A stretch of DNA of 64,000 nt from an uncultured Gammaproteobacteria bacterium. GTDB lineage: Bacteria; Pseudomonadota; Gammaproteobacteria; Arenicellales; CAJQKF01. The position numbers and the translations under genes are program-made. A model generated the notes under the pieces. The model did no database searches. It saw only the letters and a list, made by a program, of their open reading frames with translations, and was not told where the DNA came from. This document shows positions 9,414-19,008 of this stretch, piece after piece (the stretch's first letter is position 1; every line of letters begins with the position of its first letter). The stretch lies in the NCBI GenBank assembly GCA_905478855.1, contig CAJQKF010000062.1, positions 1 through 64,000 of the forward strand, in the 5' to 3' direction.

Positions 9414-10235
9414 TTAAATATTCCTAAGTAATTCATTCACACCGACTTTAGATCGAGTTCTTTCGTCAACCTGTTTGACAATAACAGCGCAGTAAAGACT
9501 GTGTGTACCATCGGCTGATGGCATTGAGCCGGAAACTACTACGGATCCTGGTGGGACATATCCGTAAGTTACATCACCTGTTTCACGATTTAAAATACGG
9601 GTACTTTGACCAATAAAAACACCCATCGAAATTACCGCCCCTTGCCCGATTATCACGCCTTCTACGACTTCGCTTCGTGCTCCGATAAAACAATTATCTT
9701 CAATGATTGTCGGGCCCGCTTGAAGGGGTTCCAGTACACCACCAATTCCTACGCCACCAGAAAGGTGAACATTTTTACCAATTTGGGCGCAAGAGCCAAC
9801 GGTAGCCCAGGTGTCGACCATCGTTCCTTCATCAACATATGCGCCAAAATTGACATAACTCGGCATCAATACTACGCCGGGTGCAATATAAGCACCATGT
9901 CGAACATTGGCGGGAGGTACGACGCGATATCCCGCCTGCTCAAAGTCTGCGGATTTAAAATTGCTAAATTTGCTATCTATCTTATCCCAATAGTGAGTAT
10001 GCCCATCGCTCATTAGTCGATTTGGGGTGATGCGAAAAGATAATAGAACTGCCTTTTTAAGCCATTGATTTACGACCCATTCGCCATTCTTTTTCTCCGC
10101 TACTCGCACAGTGCCGGCATCAAGTTGGTTGAGAGTGTCCAGAACTGCATTTCTAGTCCCTTTATCGACACTAGTGGGTGTAATCTCGGCACGTCGTTCA
10201 AATGCCTCTTCAATCGTGTTTTGCAAGTCGCTCAT
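9414..10235 (-). CDS. dapD: 2,3,4,5-tetrahydropyridine-2,6-dicarboxylate N-succinyltransferase
   Basis: Succinylates tetrahydrodipicolinate in the lysine/diaminopimelate pathway, feeding peptidoglycan. The 273-residue protein shows the left-handed beta-helix hexapeptide repeats (for example [19 protein letters not shown] and [10 protein letters not shown]) and the characteristic [14 protein letters not shown]. The ATG giving [12 protein letters not shown] is preferred over one four codons upstream because it matches the family N terminus. It lies 114 bases after glnD, as in the conserved map-glnD-dapD order. Confidence 0.96.
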   Translation of the reverse strand: MSDLQNTIEEAFERRAEITPTSVDKGTRNAVLDTLNQLDAGTVRVAEKKNGEWVVNQWLKKAVLLSFRITPNRLMSDGHTHYWDKIDSKFSNFKSADFEQAGYRVVPPANVRHGAYIAPGVVLMPSYVNFGAYVDEGTMVDTWATVGSCAQIGKNVHLSGGVGIGGVLEPLQAGPTIIEDNCFIGARSEVVEGVIIGQGAVISMGVFIGQSTRILNRETGDVTYGYVPPGSVVVSGSMPSADGTHSLYCAVIVKQVDERTRSKVGVNELLRNI

Positions 10236-10349
10236 GTATTGTTCCAATGCTGTAAACCAAAATTATTTTGCTAAGTTTGATGAGTAAAAACTCATCGCTT
10301 TTGTGTCCCAATCTTTATAAATTAAACCGCGGTAGTAAATAGTTTACGA

Positions 10350-13013
10350 TTATTTAGTTTCGACGGACAATAGATTCTCGATTTTAGCCTTTATGGCATT
10401 GATTTGGGAGGAATCTTCAATAGGCTGTCCATCGCGATCTGTAATCATAAAAATATCTTCTACTTTTTCACCGAAGGTACTAACCCGAGCGGATACCAGT
10501 TCTACTTTACACATCAACAATCCATTAGCTACGACGTGGAGTAACCCTGGACGATCACGGGTTATTAGTTCCATCGTTGAGTATTTTCCAGATGGGTGTG
10601 AGCTGATTGCGATCACAGTATCGATATCGAAATGTTTTAGTTTTCGTGGCAAACGTTTTCTGGCTTTGCTGCGAGCGTGCGGCTGCAGAATATTCGTACG
10701 TAAATCTTTGGATAGAATGGACAGCGTTGAACCGCGAACATCTGTATTTTGAGTTGTCAAAACAAGAAAAACCAATAATATCATTCCTGATTTCAATCGA
10801 TGCAGCCGAGCATCTGCAATATTTAATCCAAGGCTTTCGAAGGCACCCGCCACATTGGCAAACAGGTTGCCGGAATAAGGCGCAAATACTAAAAACTGCA
10901 ACACATCGAGATTGTTTTGAAAGCGTATTTCAACCAAGGGTATATCGCTCGCTTGACGATTCAGTATGGTATCGGTATGCCATCGGATAGTATCTGGTTT
11001 GGTGCGGATGAAATAATCCTGTTCGAATAGATGCCAGAATTCTGATGCTGCGGGCCTATTACGCACCGCTCGCGGCAAGGAATTGAGCACGGTGTTCTGA
11101 ATTTCAGTAACTTTTTCCCCTAAATTTATTTGTTCGCTAAAATCCAGTTTCAGTGCATGACGGGTGGCAAGATACAAATTCTGTAATAGCTGTCCTTTCC
11201 AGCTATTCCATACATGGGGGCTAGTAGCTCTGATGTCTGCGATAGTAAGTAGATATAAATTATCCAGATGCTCCTGATCACCGACCTCGGACGCGAATTT
11301 GACGACCACAGCAGAATCATCAATATCCTGTTTTTGCGCTGTCCAAGACATCAATAGATGATTTCTGACAAGCCATGCTACAAAATGGGAATCATAGTCA
11401 CTTAGGTCATGACGACTGCAAATTTTAAAAGCATCCTTTTCTCCGAGGATTGAGTGATCACCACCGCGTCCTTTGGCAATATCGTGTAATAAACCAGCAA
11501 GGTAAAGTCGAAATGGCTTGTGCAAATTTGTAATAATATCACTGGCCAGAGGGAATTCATGATGATGTTTGGTTACCGCAAACCGTCTTAAGTTCCTCAC
11601 CACGAAAAGGAGATGGGCATCGACGGTATACACATGAAAAAGATCATGCTGCATTTGTCCCACGACTCGTCCGAATTCAGGCAGATAGGCGCCCAAGACG
11701 CCATAGCTGTTCATTTTTCGCAGCGTATGGGTAAGTCCAGTGCTTTGTCGAAAAATTTCGGCGAACAGCGACCGGCAGCGTAAATCTTTTCGAAACTCAG
11801 CATTTATTTGAGATAAATTACTGCGTATTAAACGGATTGTTTGTGCCCGAACGCCAATAATGTCGGGGTCTTGCTGCAGCACAACAAATAATTCGATCAG
11901 GGCATAAGGATGTTGATCAAATATTTTGTCTGATACAACTTCCAGAAAGCCGTCTACCTTGCGAAATCTGCGGTTTATTGGTATTGGTTTTTTGTGTCCG
12001 CGCTTGAGAATCACTTCCTGAAAGTGTTGGAGAAGAATTTCATTGAGTAAATGAAGCTCCTTGGCGGCCCGGTAGTAGCGTTTCATTAGCTGCTCTACTG
12101 CAAGATCACCGGGCATGTCTTGATAGCCAAATTCCCTCGCTATTTCACGTTGATAATCAAAAATTAGTCGATCTTCACGACGTCTGGCAAGAAAGTGCAG
12201 ACTGTTTCTAAGTCGCCAGAGAAAGTTTCGGCCCCGAATTAGCGCACGATACTCGTCTTCGCGCAGGAATCCTTGTTCCACAAGGTCATGTAAACTTCCG
12301 GTTTCAAAATATCGGCGGGTTACCCACACTATAGTGTGGATATCTCGCAATCCACCGGGTCCTTCCTTGATGTTTGGTTCTAGATTATGGGATGTATCTT
12401 CAAATCGTGCATAGCGATCAAGTTGTTCATTACGTTTATGTTCGAAAAACCTCTTAACCGGCCAAAGATTTGTCGCCGAAATTCGTTTTGTGAGTTTTTC
12501 TTGCAAAGATTCGTCACCGCTCAAATGGCGTGCTTCTAAGAGATTAGTTATTACCGTAAGGTCCTTCTTGGCCTCAATGAAACACTCTTTGATTGTTCTA
12601 ACACTGTGACCCACCTCAAGTCCGATATCCCACATGAACCGCACGAGATGTTCGGCAAACGCCGTTTCAGCCGGGCTAGCTGAGCGCTCGAAAAGAATAA
12701 GTAGGTCAATATCGGAATACGGATGCAACTCGGATCGACCATAACCACCTACGGCGAGTAATGCGACTCCATTTCCGATATTATGCTGGGAACTTATAAT
12801 ATCCCAAGTTACATGAAGTAATTGATCAACTAGCCACGTATTGTTTTCAACCACCGAAGACGCTGTTCCCCCGGATAGATGGAATTCGTGCAGAAGATTA
12901 CGTCCTTCCTGATAGGCTTCCTTAAATGGTTGAACTGTATTTTCGGCTTGATGTGCCTGTGATACGAGTAGCTCAACATCGAGAAGTTCGCGACGACTCA
13001 GTTTCGCTTTCAT
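10350..13013 (-). CDS. glnD: PII uridylyltransferase / uridylyl-removing enzyme
   Basis: Bifunctional nitrogen sensor that uridylylates or deuridylylates PII in response to glutamine. The domain order is complete: nucleotidyltransferase motif GGYGRSELHPYSDIDLLIL near residues 89-107, a central region with EGPGGLRDIHTI, an HD domain (GLLHDIAKGRGGDHS) for UMP removal, and two C-terminal ACT domains (around VEIRFQNNLDV and MELITRDRPGLLHVV). The length of 887 residues is typical. Its start overlaps the end of map by one base. No PII gene is in the window. Confidence 0.97.
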   Translation of the reverse strand: MKAKLSRRELLDVELLVSQAHQAENTVQPFKEAYQEGRNLLHEFHLSGGTASSVVENNTWLVDQLLHVTWDIISSQHNIGNGVALLAVGGYGRSELHPYSDIDLLILFERSASPAETAFAEHLVRFMWDIGLEVGHSVRTIKECFIEAKKDLTVITNLLEARHLSGDESLQEKLTKRISATNLWPVKRFFEHKRNEQLDRYARFEDTSHNLEPNIKEGPGGLRDIHTIVWVTRRYFETGSLHDLVEQGFLREDEYRALIRGRNFLWRLRNSLHFLARRREDRLIFDYQREIAREFGYQDMPGDLAVEQLMKRYYRAAKELHLLNEILLQHFQEVILKRGHKKPIPINRRFRKVDGFLEVVSDKIFDQHPYALIELFVVLQQDPDIIGVRAQTIRLIRSNLSQINAEFRKDLRCRSLFAEIFRQSTGLTHTLRKMNSYGVLGAYLPEFGRVVGQMQHDLFHVYTVDAHLLFVVRNLRRFAVTKHHHEFPLASDIITNLHKPFRLYLAGLLHDIAKGRGGDHSILGEKDAFKICSRHDLSDYDSHFVAWLVRNHLLMSWTAQKQDIDDSAVVVKFASEVGDQEHLDNLYLLTIADIRATSPHVWNSWKGQLLQNLYLATRHALKLDFSEQINLGEKVTEIQNTVLNSLPRAVRNRPAASEFWHLFEQDYFIRTKPDTIRWHTDTILNRQASDIPLVEIRFQNNLDVLQFLVFAPYSGNLFANVAGAFESLGLNIADARLHRLKSGMILLVFLVLTTQNTDVRGSTLSILSKDLRTNILQPHARSKARKRLPRKLKHFDIDTVIAISSHPSGKYSTMELITRDRPGLLHVVANGLLMCKVELVSARVSTFGEKVEDIFMITDRDGQPIEDSSQINAIKAKIENLLSVETK

Positions 13014-13813
13014 TACTGTGATGAATTAACAGCCGTATTGTTTAAGTCGCTGGTCGTGAGTATCTCAAACCCATTCGCGGTCACGGCAATCGTATGCTCC
13101 CATTGAGCGCTTAAGCTATGGTCTCGGGTAACAACCGTCCAGCCATCAGCCAATAGACGGGTTTCTTTCCTGCCGGCGTTGAGCATTGGTTCTACTGTAA
13201 ATGTCATGCCTTCCTTTACAGCCAGCCCGGTGCCCGGCCGTCCGTAGTGGAGAATTTGCGGGTCTTCGTGAAAGACTCGTCCAATACCATGACCACAATA
13301 TTCTCTAACCACTGAAAAGCCGGCGTTCTCCGCAAAACTTTGAATTACATGTCCGATATCGCCAAGCTGGATGCCGGGACGAACAATTTCTATGCCACGC
13401 ATCATCGAATCGTAACAAATGCTAATAAGTCGCTGTGCTCTGATAGACGGCTTGCCTACCGTAAACATTCTGCTGGTGTCACCATGAAAACCATTCTTAA
13501 TGACTGTTATATCGATATTAATAATATCGCCATTTTTTAGTTTCTTATCACCGGGTATCCCATGACAGATAACATGATTTATAGAGGTACAAATTGATTT
13601 GGGAAACCCACGATAGTTAAGGGGCGCAGGAATTGCATCTTGAACTTCAGTTATGTGCTCGTGACAAATGCGATCAAGCTCACCTGTGGTAATCCCTGCT
13701 TGTACGTGCGGGCCAATCAAATCCAGTACTTCTGATGCTAGTTTTCCAGCAACGCGCATTTGCTCTAATTCTTCGGGGGTCTTTAGGGTGATGGTCAAGT
13801 TCTTTTTCTCCAA
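13013..13813 (-). CDS. map: Methionine aminopeptidase type I
   Basis: Removes the initiator methionine from nascent proteins. The five metal ligands of the pita-bread fold can be followed: D in NIDITVIKNGFHGD (two), H in YCGHGIGR, E in FTVEPMLN, and E in QWEHTIAV. SINHVICHGIP supplies the substrate-side His. It has 266 residues. It is divergent from rpsB and heads the leftward map-glnD-dapD unit, as in enterobacteria. Confidence 0.97.
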   Translation of the reverse strand: MEKKNLTITLKTPEELEQMRVAGKLASEVLDLIGPHVQAGITTGELDRICHEHITEVQDAIPAPLNYRGFPKSICTSINHVICHGIPGDKKLKNGDIINIDITVIKNGFHGDTSRMFTVGKPSIRAQRLISICYDSMMRGIEIVRPGIQLGDIGHVIQSFAENAGFSVVREYCGHGIGRVFHEDPQILHYGRPGTGLAVKEGMTFTVEPMLNAGRKETRLLADGWTVVTRDHSLSAQWEHTIAVTANGFEILTTSDLNNTAVNSSQ

Positions 13814-13929
13814 AAGGTATGTGGCGTGACACGCTTCAGGGGTGATTTTACCGACTAATTGGTGTGTCTAGGTAACGAAATTTAAAAAAAGCACACTTAT
13901 TCGTGGTGTTTACAATAATGAACTAAAAG

Positions 13930-13959
13930 TTTCGCGGTGGCGAATATATGTTGTATACT
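13930..13959 (+). promoter_or_regulatory. Probable rpsB promoter
   Basis: A good -10 element TATACT (13954-13959) is followed by a GC-rich discriminator (CGCGCCCC), as is common for stringently controlled ribosomal promoters. The -35 match (TTTCGC, 13930-13935, 18-base spacer) is poor. It would leave a leader of roughly 105 bases before rpsB, long enough for the S2 autoregulatory structure known in this gene family, though I could not fold it. Confidence 0.5.
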
Positions 13960-14072
13960 TCGCGCCCCTTTTATCTCGCGTACAAATTTTATGTATCTGC
14001 CCGGGTGCTCCAGTAATATGGGGTCGGTGAGGTCGATTTGTACCAGGTCCAAACCCGAACGGAGAAAATTTT

Positions 14073-14873
14073 ATGTCAGACATTACTATGCGCGCGCTAT
14101 TGGAAGCAGGTGTTCATTTCGGACATCAAACCCGCTACTGGAGCCCGAAAATGAAATCCTACATTTTCGGTAGTCGTAACAAAATACACATAATCAATCT
14201 TGAGCATTCTTTACCTATGTTCAAAGAAGCCTTGAACTATTTAGGGAAAGTCGCTTCTGATCGTGGAAATATATTATTTGTTAGCACAAAGCGACAGGCG
14301 AGTAAGCTTGTTAAAGAGCACGCAGATCGCTGCGGGGCTCCATATGTGAATCATCGTTGGCTCGGTGGTATGTTGACTAACTTTAAAACAGTACGTAAAT
14401 CTGTATCCCGTCTAAAAGAGTTAGATGCTCTAAAAGCTGAAACGGGCTATAGCCGAATTAATAAGAAGGAAGGATTGCGCATGGAGCGCGAGCGTTTGAA
14501 ATTAGAGCGCAGTCTTGCCGGTATCAAGGATATGAACGGCCTTCCTGATGTTTTGTTTGTTGTTGATGTCGACCACGAATATATCGCTGTAAAAGAAGCA
14601 AATAAACTGGGTATTCCGGTTGTCGCGGTAGTCGATTCTAATAGTTCACCCGATGGCGTGGATTATGTAATTCCTGGGAATGATGATGCTATTCGTGCGA
14701 TTCGATTGTATTTAGGTGAGGTTGCTGATGCGATTATTACTGGTCGCCAATCAGGCCAAATTACAGTGGAAGGGGATGTTAACGACGAGTATGTTGAAAT
14801 TCAGGAGGCTGTTGCACCATTAGCCGTAGCCGAGGCCGCTGTTGTAGAAGCAGAGTCTCAAGCTCCCGGCTAA
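14073..14873 (+). CDS. rpsB: 30S ribosomal protein S2
   Basis: Small-subunit protein bridging head and body. The N terminus ([18 protein letters not shown]) and the later [14 protein letters not shown] and [19 protein letters not shown] are diagnostic. It has 266 residues, slightly longer than usual because of an Ala/Glu/Val-rich acidic C-terminal tail (from ~residue 245), in keeping with the acidic tail on S6 in this genome. A GGAG ribosome site precedes ATG 14073. tsf follows after a hairpin. Confidence 0.98.
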   Translation: MSDITMRALLEAGVHFGHQTRYWSPKMKSYIFGSRNKIHIINLEHSLPMFKEALNYLGKVASDRGNILFVSTKRQASKLVKEHADRCGAPYVNHRWLGGMLTNFKTVRKSVSRLKELDALKAETGYSRINKKEGLRMERERLKLERSLAGIKDMNGLPDVLFVVDVDHEYIAVKEANKLGIPVVAVVDSNSSPDGVDYVIPGNDDAIRAIRLYLGEVADAIITGRQSGQITVEGDVNDEYVEIQEAVAPLAVAEAAVVEAESQAPG

Positions 14874-14925
14874 GATTCGACAGTGCTAGCACGGGTTACC
14901 TCTTAGGTGACTTGTGATAAATATT

Positions 14926-14951
14926 AAATGCGCTCTTTGAGGAGCGCATTT
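14926..14951 (+). terminator. Hairpin attenuator between rpsB and tsf
   Basis: AAATGCGCTC (14926-14935) and GAGCGCATTT (14942-14951) form a perfect 10-bp stem with a 6-base loop. The T-tract is only the three bases inside the stem, so termination is likely partial. A partial terminator at this position is known in E. coli and would set the S2:EF-Ts ratio. Confidence 0.65.
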
Positions 14952-15005
14952 CGGGTTAATCCCTGAAATCTTTAAAACATTCAGAAATTTGAGTTAGGTG
15001 ACCCC

Positions 15006-15896
15006 ATGGCTGTTACAGCAAGTATGGTAAAAGAACTTCGTGAACGAACCGGCGCCGGTATGATGGAGTGCAAGAAAGCACTAAGTGAAACTGATGGCGA
15101 CCAAGAGGCTGCGGTTGAATTGCTGCGTAAAAAAGGTGCGGCAAGTGCAGATAAAAAATCGGCTCGCGTTGCTGCAGAAGGCGTTATTGTGCATAACATT
15201 TCGGCTGATGGAAAAACCGGAGTTATGCTTGAAGTGAACTGTGAAACGGACTTTGTCGCGAAAGGCGACCCGTTTAATGATTTCGTTAACGCCGTCGCGG
15301 CTCGTATTGCTTCAGATCTGCCAGAGAATACTGCCAAACTCATGTCTTTGCCATTAGTGGATGGTGGTGAATCTGTAGAGGAAATTCGTAAAGCGCTGGT
15401 AGGTGGAAAAATCGGAGAAAATATTTCAATTAGACGATTTGTAACCCTTGAATCATCGGGTGACGAAGTCATTAACGGATATCTTCACGGCAGTAAAATT
15501 GGTGTTTTGGTTAAGAATAATGGTGGTGACGCCAGCTTAGCTAAAGATGTCGCCATGCATGTTGCGGCGTCGAATCCGGTAAGTGTTGATGACTCCGGAG
15601 TGCCTGCTGATAGCTTAGCTAAAGAACGTCATATTTTTATGGAACAGGCTCGCGCCAGCGGAAAGCCAGAAAACATCATGGAAAAAATGGTTGAGGGCCG
15701 AATTCGAAAGTATTTGGCTGAAATTACCCTTACGGGACAGGCGTTTGTAAAAAACCCAGATCAAACCGTTGGGCAATTGCTTAAGGCATCATCGGCATCC
15801 ACCGTTCTTTTCCAACGATTTGAAGTCGGTGAAGGAATTGAAAAGAAGGAGGATGATTTTGTGGCAGAAGTTATGTCACAAGCTCAGGGCACCTAA
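15006..15896 (+). CDS. tsf: Elongation factor Ts
   Basis: Guanine-nucleotide exchange factor for EF-Tu. The N-terminal UBA-like module and motif VKELRERTGAGMMECKKAL are clear, followed by the TDFVAK loop (NCETDFVAKGDPF) that contacts EF-Tu, then the core domains and the C-terminal module ending at VAEVMSQAQG. It has 296 residues. It lies between rpsB and pyrH in the standard order. Confidence 0.98.
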   Translation: MAVTASMVKELRERTGAGMMECKKALSETDGDQEAAVELLRKKGAASADKKSARVAAEGVIVHNISADGKTGVMLEVNCETDFVAKGDPFNDFVNAVAARIASDLPENTAKLMSLPLVDGGESVEEIRKALVGGKIGENISIRRFVTLESSGDEVINGYLHGSKIGVLVKNNGGDASLAKDVAMHVAASNPVSVDDSGVPADSLAKERHIFMEQARASGKPENIMEKMVEGRIRKYLAEITLTGQAFVKNPDQTVGQLLKASSASTVLFQRFEVGEGIEKKEDDFVAEVMSQAQGT

Positions 15897-15930
15897 TTAC
15901 GTTTTAGATCGATTTGGTCGGCTCAGTAAA

Positions 15931-16647
15931 ATGACAAATAAGATTGTTTACAAGCGTGCATTGCTCAAGCTTAGCGGTGAAGCGCTAGGCGGCCCTGCTG
16001 GGCAGGGCTACGATACTGAGGTTATCAATAAAATGGCCACTGATATTGCGATTCTCAGCAAACTTGGAGTTGAGTTGGGGATTGTCGTTGGTGGTGGCAA
16101 TTTTTTTAGAGGTTTGGCGTCGGGCCTTCCTGGTTGCGATCGTGTTGGAGCCGATCATATCGGTATGTTGGCAACGGTAATGAATGCGCTAGCTATTGGG
16201 CATGCAATTCGTGGCCACGGTGTAAATGTGTCCGTGCTGTCATCAATTCCTATTGATAGTTTGGTGGAAGGTTTTTCCGCAAAAAAAGCTAGAACCCGAA
16301 TCTCTCAAGGAGAAGTTGTGGTTTTTGGTGGCGGAACTGGTAACCCTCTATTTACGACCGATAGCGCAGCCGCTCTTCGTGCGGTGGAATGCGATGCCGA
16401 TATCCTAATAAAAGCGACTAGGGTAAATGGTGTGTATTCAGCAGACCCCGAGAAATATCCTGAAGCCACACGATTTCAAGCGTTGAGTTTTTCTGAGATT
16501 ATTGAAAAACGTCTTGCTGTGATGGACACCACAGCATTTGCAATGTGTGAAGAGTCCAAGATGCCGATCCGCGTGATTGATCTTGCTCGTGAAGACTCTA
16601 TCAAGAAAGTTGTTTTTGGGTTGGACGAGGGTACATTGATCCATTAA
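15931..16647 (+). CDS. pyrH: Uridylate kinase
   Basis: Phosphorylates UMP to UDP and is allosterically controlled by GTP and UTP. Family motifs are KRALLKLSGEALGG at the N terminus, GIVVGGGNFFRG, DHIGMLATVMNALA and VFGGGTGNPLFTTDSAAALRA. The open frame extends 162 bases upstream into tsf, but ATG 15931 (MTNKIVYKRALLKLSGE) gives the normal 238 residues. The ribosome site is weak, so translation may depend on tsf. Confidence 0.97.
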   Translation: MTNKIVYKRALLKLSGEALGGPAGQGYDTEVINKMATDIAILSKLGVELGIVVGGGNFFRGLASGLPGCDRVGADHIGMLATVMNALAIGHAIRGHGVNVSVLSSIPIDSLVEGFSAKKARTRISQGEVVVFGGGTGNPLFTTDSAAALRAVECDADILIKATRVNGVYSADPEKYPEATRFQALSFSEIIEKRLAVMDTTAFAMCEESKMPIRVIDLAREDSIKKVVFGLDEGTLIH

Positions 16648-16717
16648 TCTTGTGAATTCTATATCACGCTCATCCATGAATCGGATTGTCAGGAAAACTA
16701 ACCAAAGGTAGACCAAA

Positions 16718-17275
16718 ATGCTGGACGAAATTTACGAAGACGCAGAGTTACGAATGGGCAAAACAATCGAAAGTACGCGATTGGACCTGGCTAGAATTCG
16801 AACCGGGCGAGCGACACCTTCTTTGCTCGATCACGTTAATGTAAACTACTACGGTACACCGTCACCTATTAGCCAAGTTGCTACGGTAAGTGTTTCTGAT
16901 GCACGAACGCTATCAGTAAGCCCGTGGGAAAAGAATATGGTTCCGCTCATAGAAAAAGCTATTATGGAATCAAATTTAGGTCTCAATCCTATCACCGCGG
17001 GTGAAATCATACGTATTCCACTGCCGGCGTTAACTGAAGATCGACGCAAGGAAATGACTAAAATTGTCCGATCAGAAGGAGAAAACGGAAAGATAGCCAT
17101 AAGGAATATACGCAGGGATGCTCTTAGTGACATAAAAGAATTAACTAAGGAAAAAGAGATCTCTCAGGATGATGAAAAGCGCGGTTCAGAGAAGATACAG
17201 CAATTAACTGACCGGTTCGTCAAAAAAATTGATGAAGTTGTTACCGAGAAGGAAAACGAGGTTATGGAAATCTAG
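16718..17275 (+). CDS. frr: Ribosome recycling factor
   Basis: Works with EF-G to split post-termination ribosomes. The 185-residue tRNA-shaped protein shows the typical RTGRATPSLLDHV and YYGTPSPISQVATV, the PLPALTEDRRKEM hinge and the long C-terminal helix region SDEKRG-like DDEKRGSEKIQQLTD. AAAGGTAG provides the ribosome site. It lies in the conserved pyrH-frr-uppS order. Confidence 0.98.
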   Translation: MLDEIYEDAELRMGKTIESTRLDLARIRTGRATPSLLDHVNVNYYGTPSPISQVATVSVSDARTLSVSPWEKNMVPLIEKAIMESNLGLNPITAGEIIRIPLPALTEDRRKEMTKIVRSEGENGKIAIRNIRRDALSDIKELTKEKEISQDDEKRGSEKIQQLTDRFVKKIDEVVTEKENEVMEI

Positions 17276-17347
17276 TTGTAGTGGAATGAATTTAGTAAGA
17301 TTAACTTATACGAAAACTCTACACGGCAAAAATTCTTCACTACGCGG

Positions 17348-18070
17348 ATGACAATAACGTTGTTACCGAGACATATCGCAATAGTAATGGATGGCAATGG
17401 TCGCTGGGCGAAGAATAAAGGCCGCCCTCGTATTGCTGGACATAGAAGGGGCGTTGAGAGCGTCCGCAATATAGTCGATTTCTGTGGTCAGCGTGGAATC
17501 GAGTATCTGACTTTGTTCGCTTTTAGTAGTGAAAATTGGCGTCGGCCTAGATCCGAAGTCGATTTTCTGATGGAACTATTGGTGAGCACTTTGGAAAATG
17601 AAGTACAGAAACTGCATGCAAATGGTGTGCAGCTTAAAATAATTGGCGATTTAGATAGTTTCGGTGCGCGTATTCAGAAATTAGTTGCCCATGCACAGTC
17701 ATTAACTTTCGATAATAAAAAACTTACTCTTACCGTTGCTATTAATTATGGTGGACGTTGGGATGTGGCGGAAGCTGCTCGTGCTTTGGCCGCTAAAATA
17801 GCATCTGGTGATCTTTTGGTCGCTGACATAACAGAACAGTTGGTGGCAGAAGCTATGAGTACAGCAGGGATACCTGATCCCGACTTGTTTATTCGGACGG
17901 GGGGCGAGACTCGAATAAGTAATTTCTTACTTTGGCAACTTGCTTATACCGAACTATATTTTACTGATGTTTTATGGCCTGATTTTGATGAAATCCAACT
18001 TGATCTAGCCTTAAGTTCGTTCGCTGGTCGTCAACGAAGATTTGGTCGGACCGGTGAGCAAATTCTGTAA
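17348..18070 (+). CDS. uppS: Undecaprenyl diphosphate synthase (cis-prenyltransferase)
   Basis: Builds the C55 lipid carrier for peptidoglycan and LPS from FPP and IPP. The catalytic Asp lies in HIAIVMDGNGRWAK, followed by GHRRGVESV, the LTLFAFSSENWRRP motif and the C-terminal PDLFIRTGGETRISNFLLWQ with ELYFTDVLWPDF. It has 240 residues. Together with dxr, dxs and ispA in the same window it forms much of the isoprenoid supply. Confidence 0.97.
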   Translation: MTITLLPRHIAIVMDGNGRWAKNKGRPRIAGHRRGVESVRNIVDFCGQRGIEYLTLFAFSSENWRRPRSEVDFLMELLVSTLENEVQKLHANGVQLKIIGDLDSFGARIQKLVAHAQSLTFDNKKLTLTVAINYGGRWDVAEAARALAAKIASGDLLVADITEQLVAEAMSTAGIPDPDLFIRTGGETRISNFLLWQLAYTELYFTDVLWPDFDEIQLDLALSSFAGRQRRFGRTGEQIL

Positions 18071-18187
18071 AAATGCGTAACGCCACTTATAGAGTGCTTA
18101 ATTTAGCAATCATGATCGAGTTGAGAGATGATTGCCTGCAGGTGCAGATGACGTTTGGTGCCATAAAATAATGGAGTACATGATTTT

Positions 18188-19003
18188 ATGTTAAGAACTC
18201 GTGTTGTAACCGCAGTTTTTCTGTTGGTCGGATTTGTCGTGCTTCTAAATGTGCTCGATTCTTCCGGGTTTGCAGTCGCTATGCTGCTTATTTCTTCGAT
18301 TGCCGCTTGGGAGTGGGGATCGTTATGCTTCAAGAAAAATAGAGTAAAAACAAGTTTTTTTACATTTCTTTCAGTAGTCGCTATGACATTGGTATGGATG
18401 CAATTCCCCTCGGGGGGCATGATGATGTCAATTATAGGAAGTGCTCTGTGGGTCGTAATTGTCTGTATGTTTGTGGCCGGTCAAATCATACGGGTAAGTT
18501 TGTCCATCCAAGTTGTACTGGGCCTTCTCTTTATACCGTCATGCTACGCATCTTTGCTGCTTCTGCGTAACGGCGTTGGAATTCTAGACGGTCAATTTCT
18601 AGTTTGGACCTTGTTCTTAATAGTATGGTCGGCTGATATTGGAGCGTATTTCTCCGGGAAGAAATTCGGAAAGACGAAACTAGCTGCGGATGTTAGCCCA
18701 AATAAAACATGGGAGGGCTTGTGGGGAGGTGTATTTTCAACTGCACTAATCTCTGTAATATTCGGTTACTTTGGCTTTGAACAATTTTCCGTCGCGTTAA
18801 TGTTTTGGTTAGGAATATGTATTTTTAGTGGGCTAATTTCTGTCGTGGGTGATCTTTTCGAGAGTTATATTAAACGTCATGCAAATGCGAAAGATAGCGG
18901 TTCGATTCTGCCGGGGCATGGTGGTATGTTGGATAGAGTAGACGGAGTGCTCGCAGCAGCACCCATATTTACACTTTTAATTATTTCAATCTATTCCGCG
19001 TAA
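18188..19003 (+). CDS. cdsA: Phosphatidate cytidylyltransferase
   Basis: Integral membrane enzyme that makes CDP-diacylglycerol for phospholipid synthesis. The protein has 271 residues with about eight hydrophobic segments beginning at TAVFLLVGFVVLLNV. The family signature near the C terminus is clear: SYIKRHANAKDSGSILPGHG then GMLDRVDGV. GGAG lies 14 bases before ATG 18188. dxr starts five bases after its stop. Confidence 0.96.
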   Translation: MLRTRVVTAVFLLVGFVVLLNVLDSSGFAVAMLLISSIAAWEWGSLCFKKNRVKTSFFTFLSVVAMTLVWMQFPSGGMMMSIIGSALWVVIVCMFVAGQIIRVSLSIQVVLGLLFIPSCYASLLLLRNGVGILDGQFLVWTLFLIVWSADIGAYFSGKKFGKTKLAADVSPNKTWEGLWGGVFSTALISVIFGYFGFEQFSVALMFWLGICIFSGLISVVGDLFESYIKRHANAKDSGSILPGHGGMLDRVDGVLAAAPIFTLLIISIYSA

Positions 19004-19008
19004 ACTTT

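Noticed and set aside
14981-15472. Minus-strand 163-codon frame opposite tsf
   Set aside because: Serine-rich low-quality translation antisense to elongation factor Ts; no ribosome site or motif.
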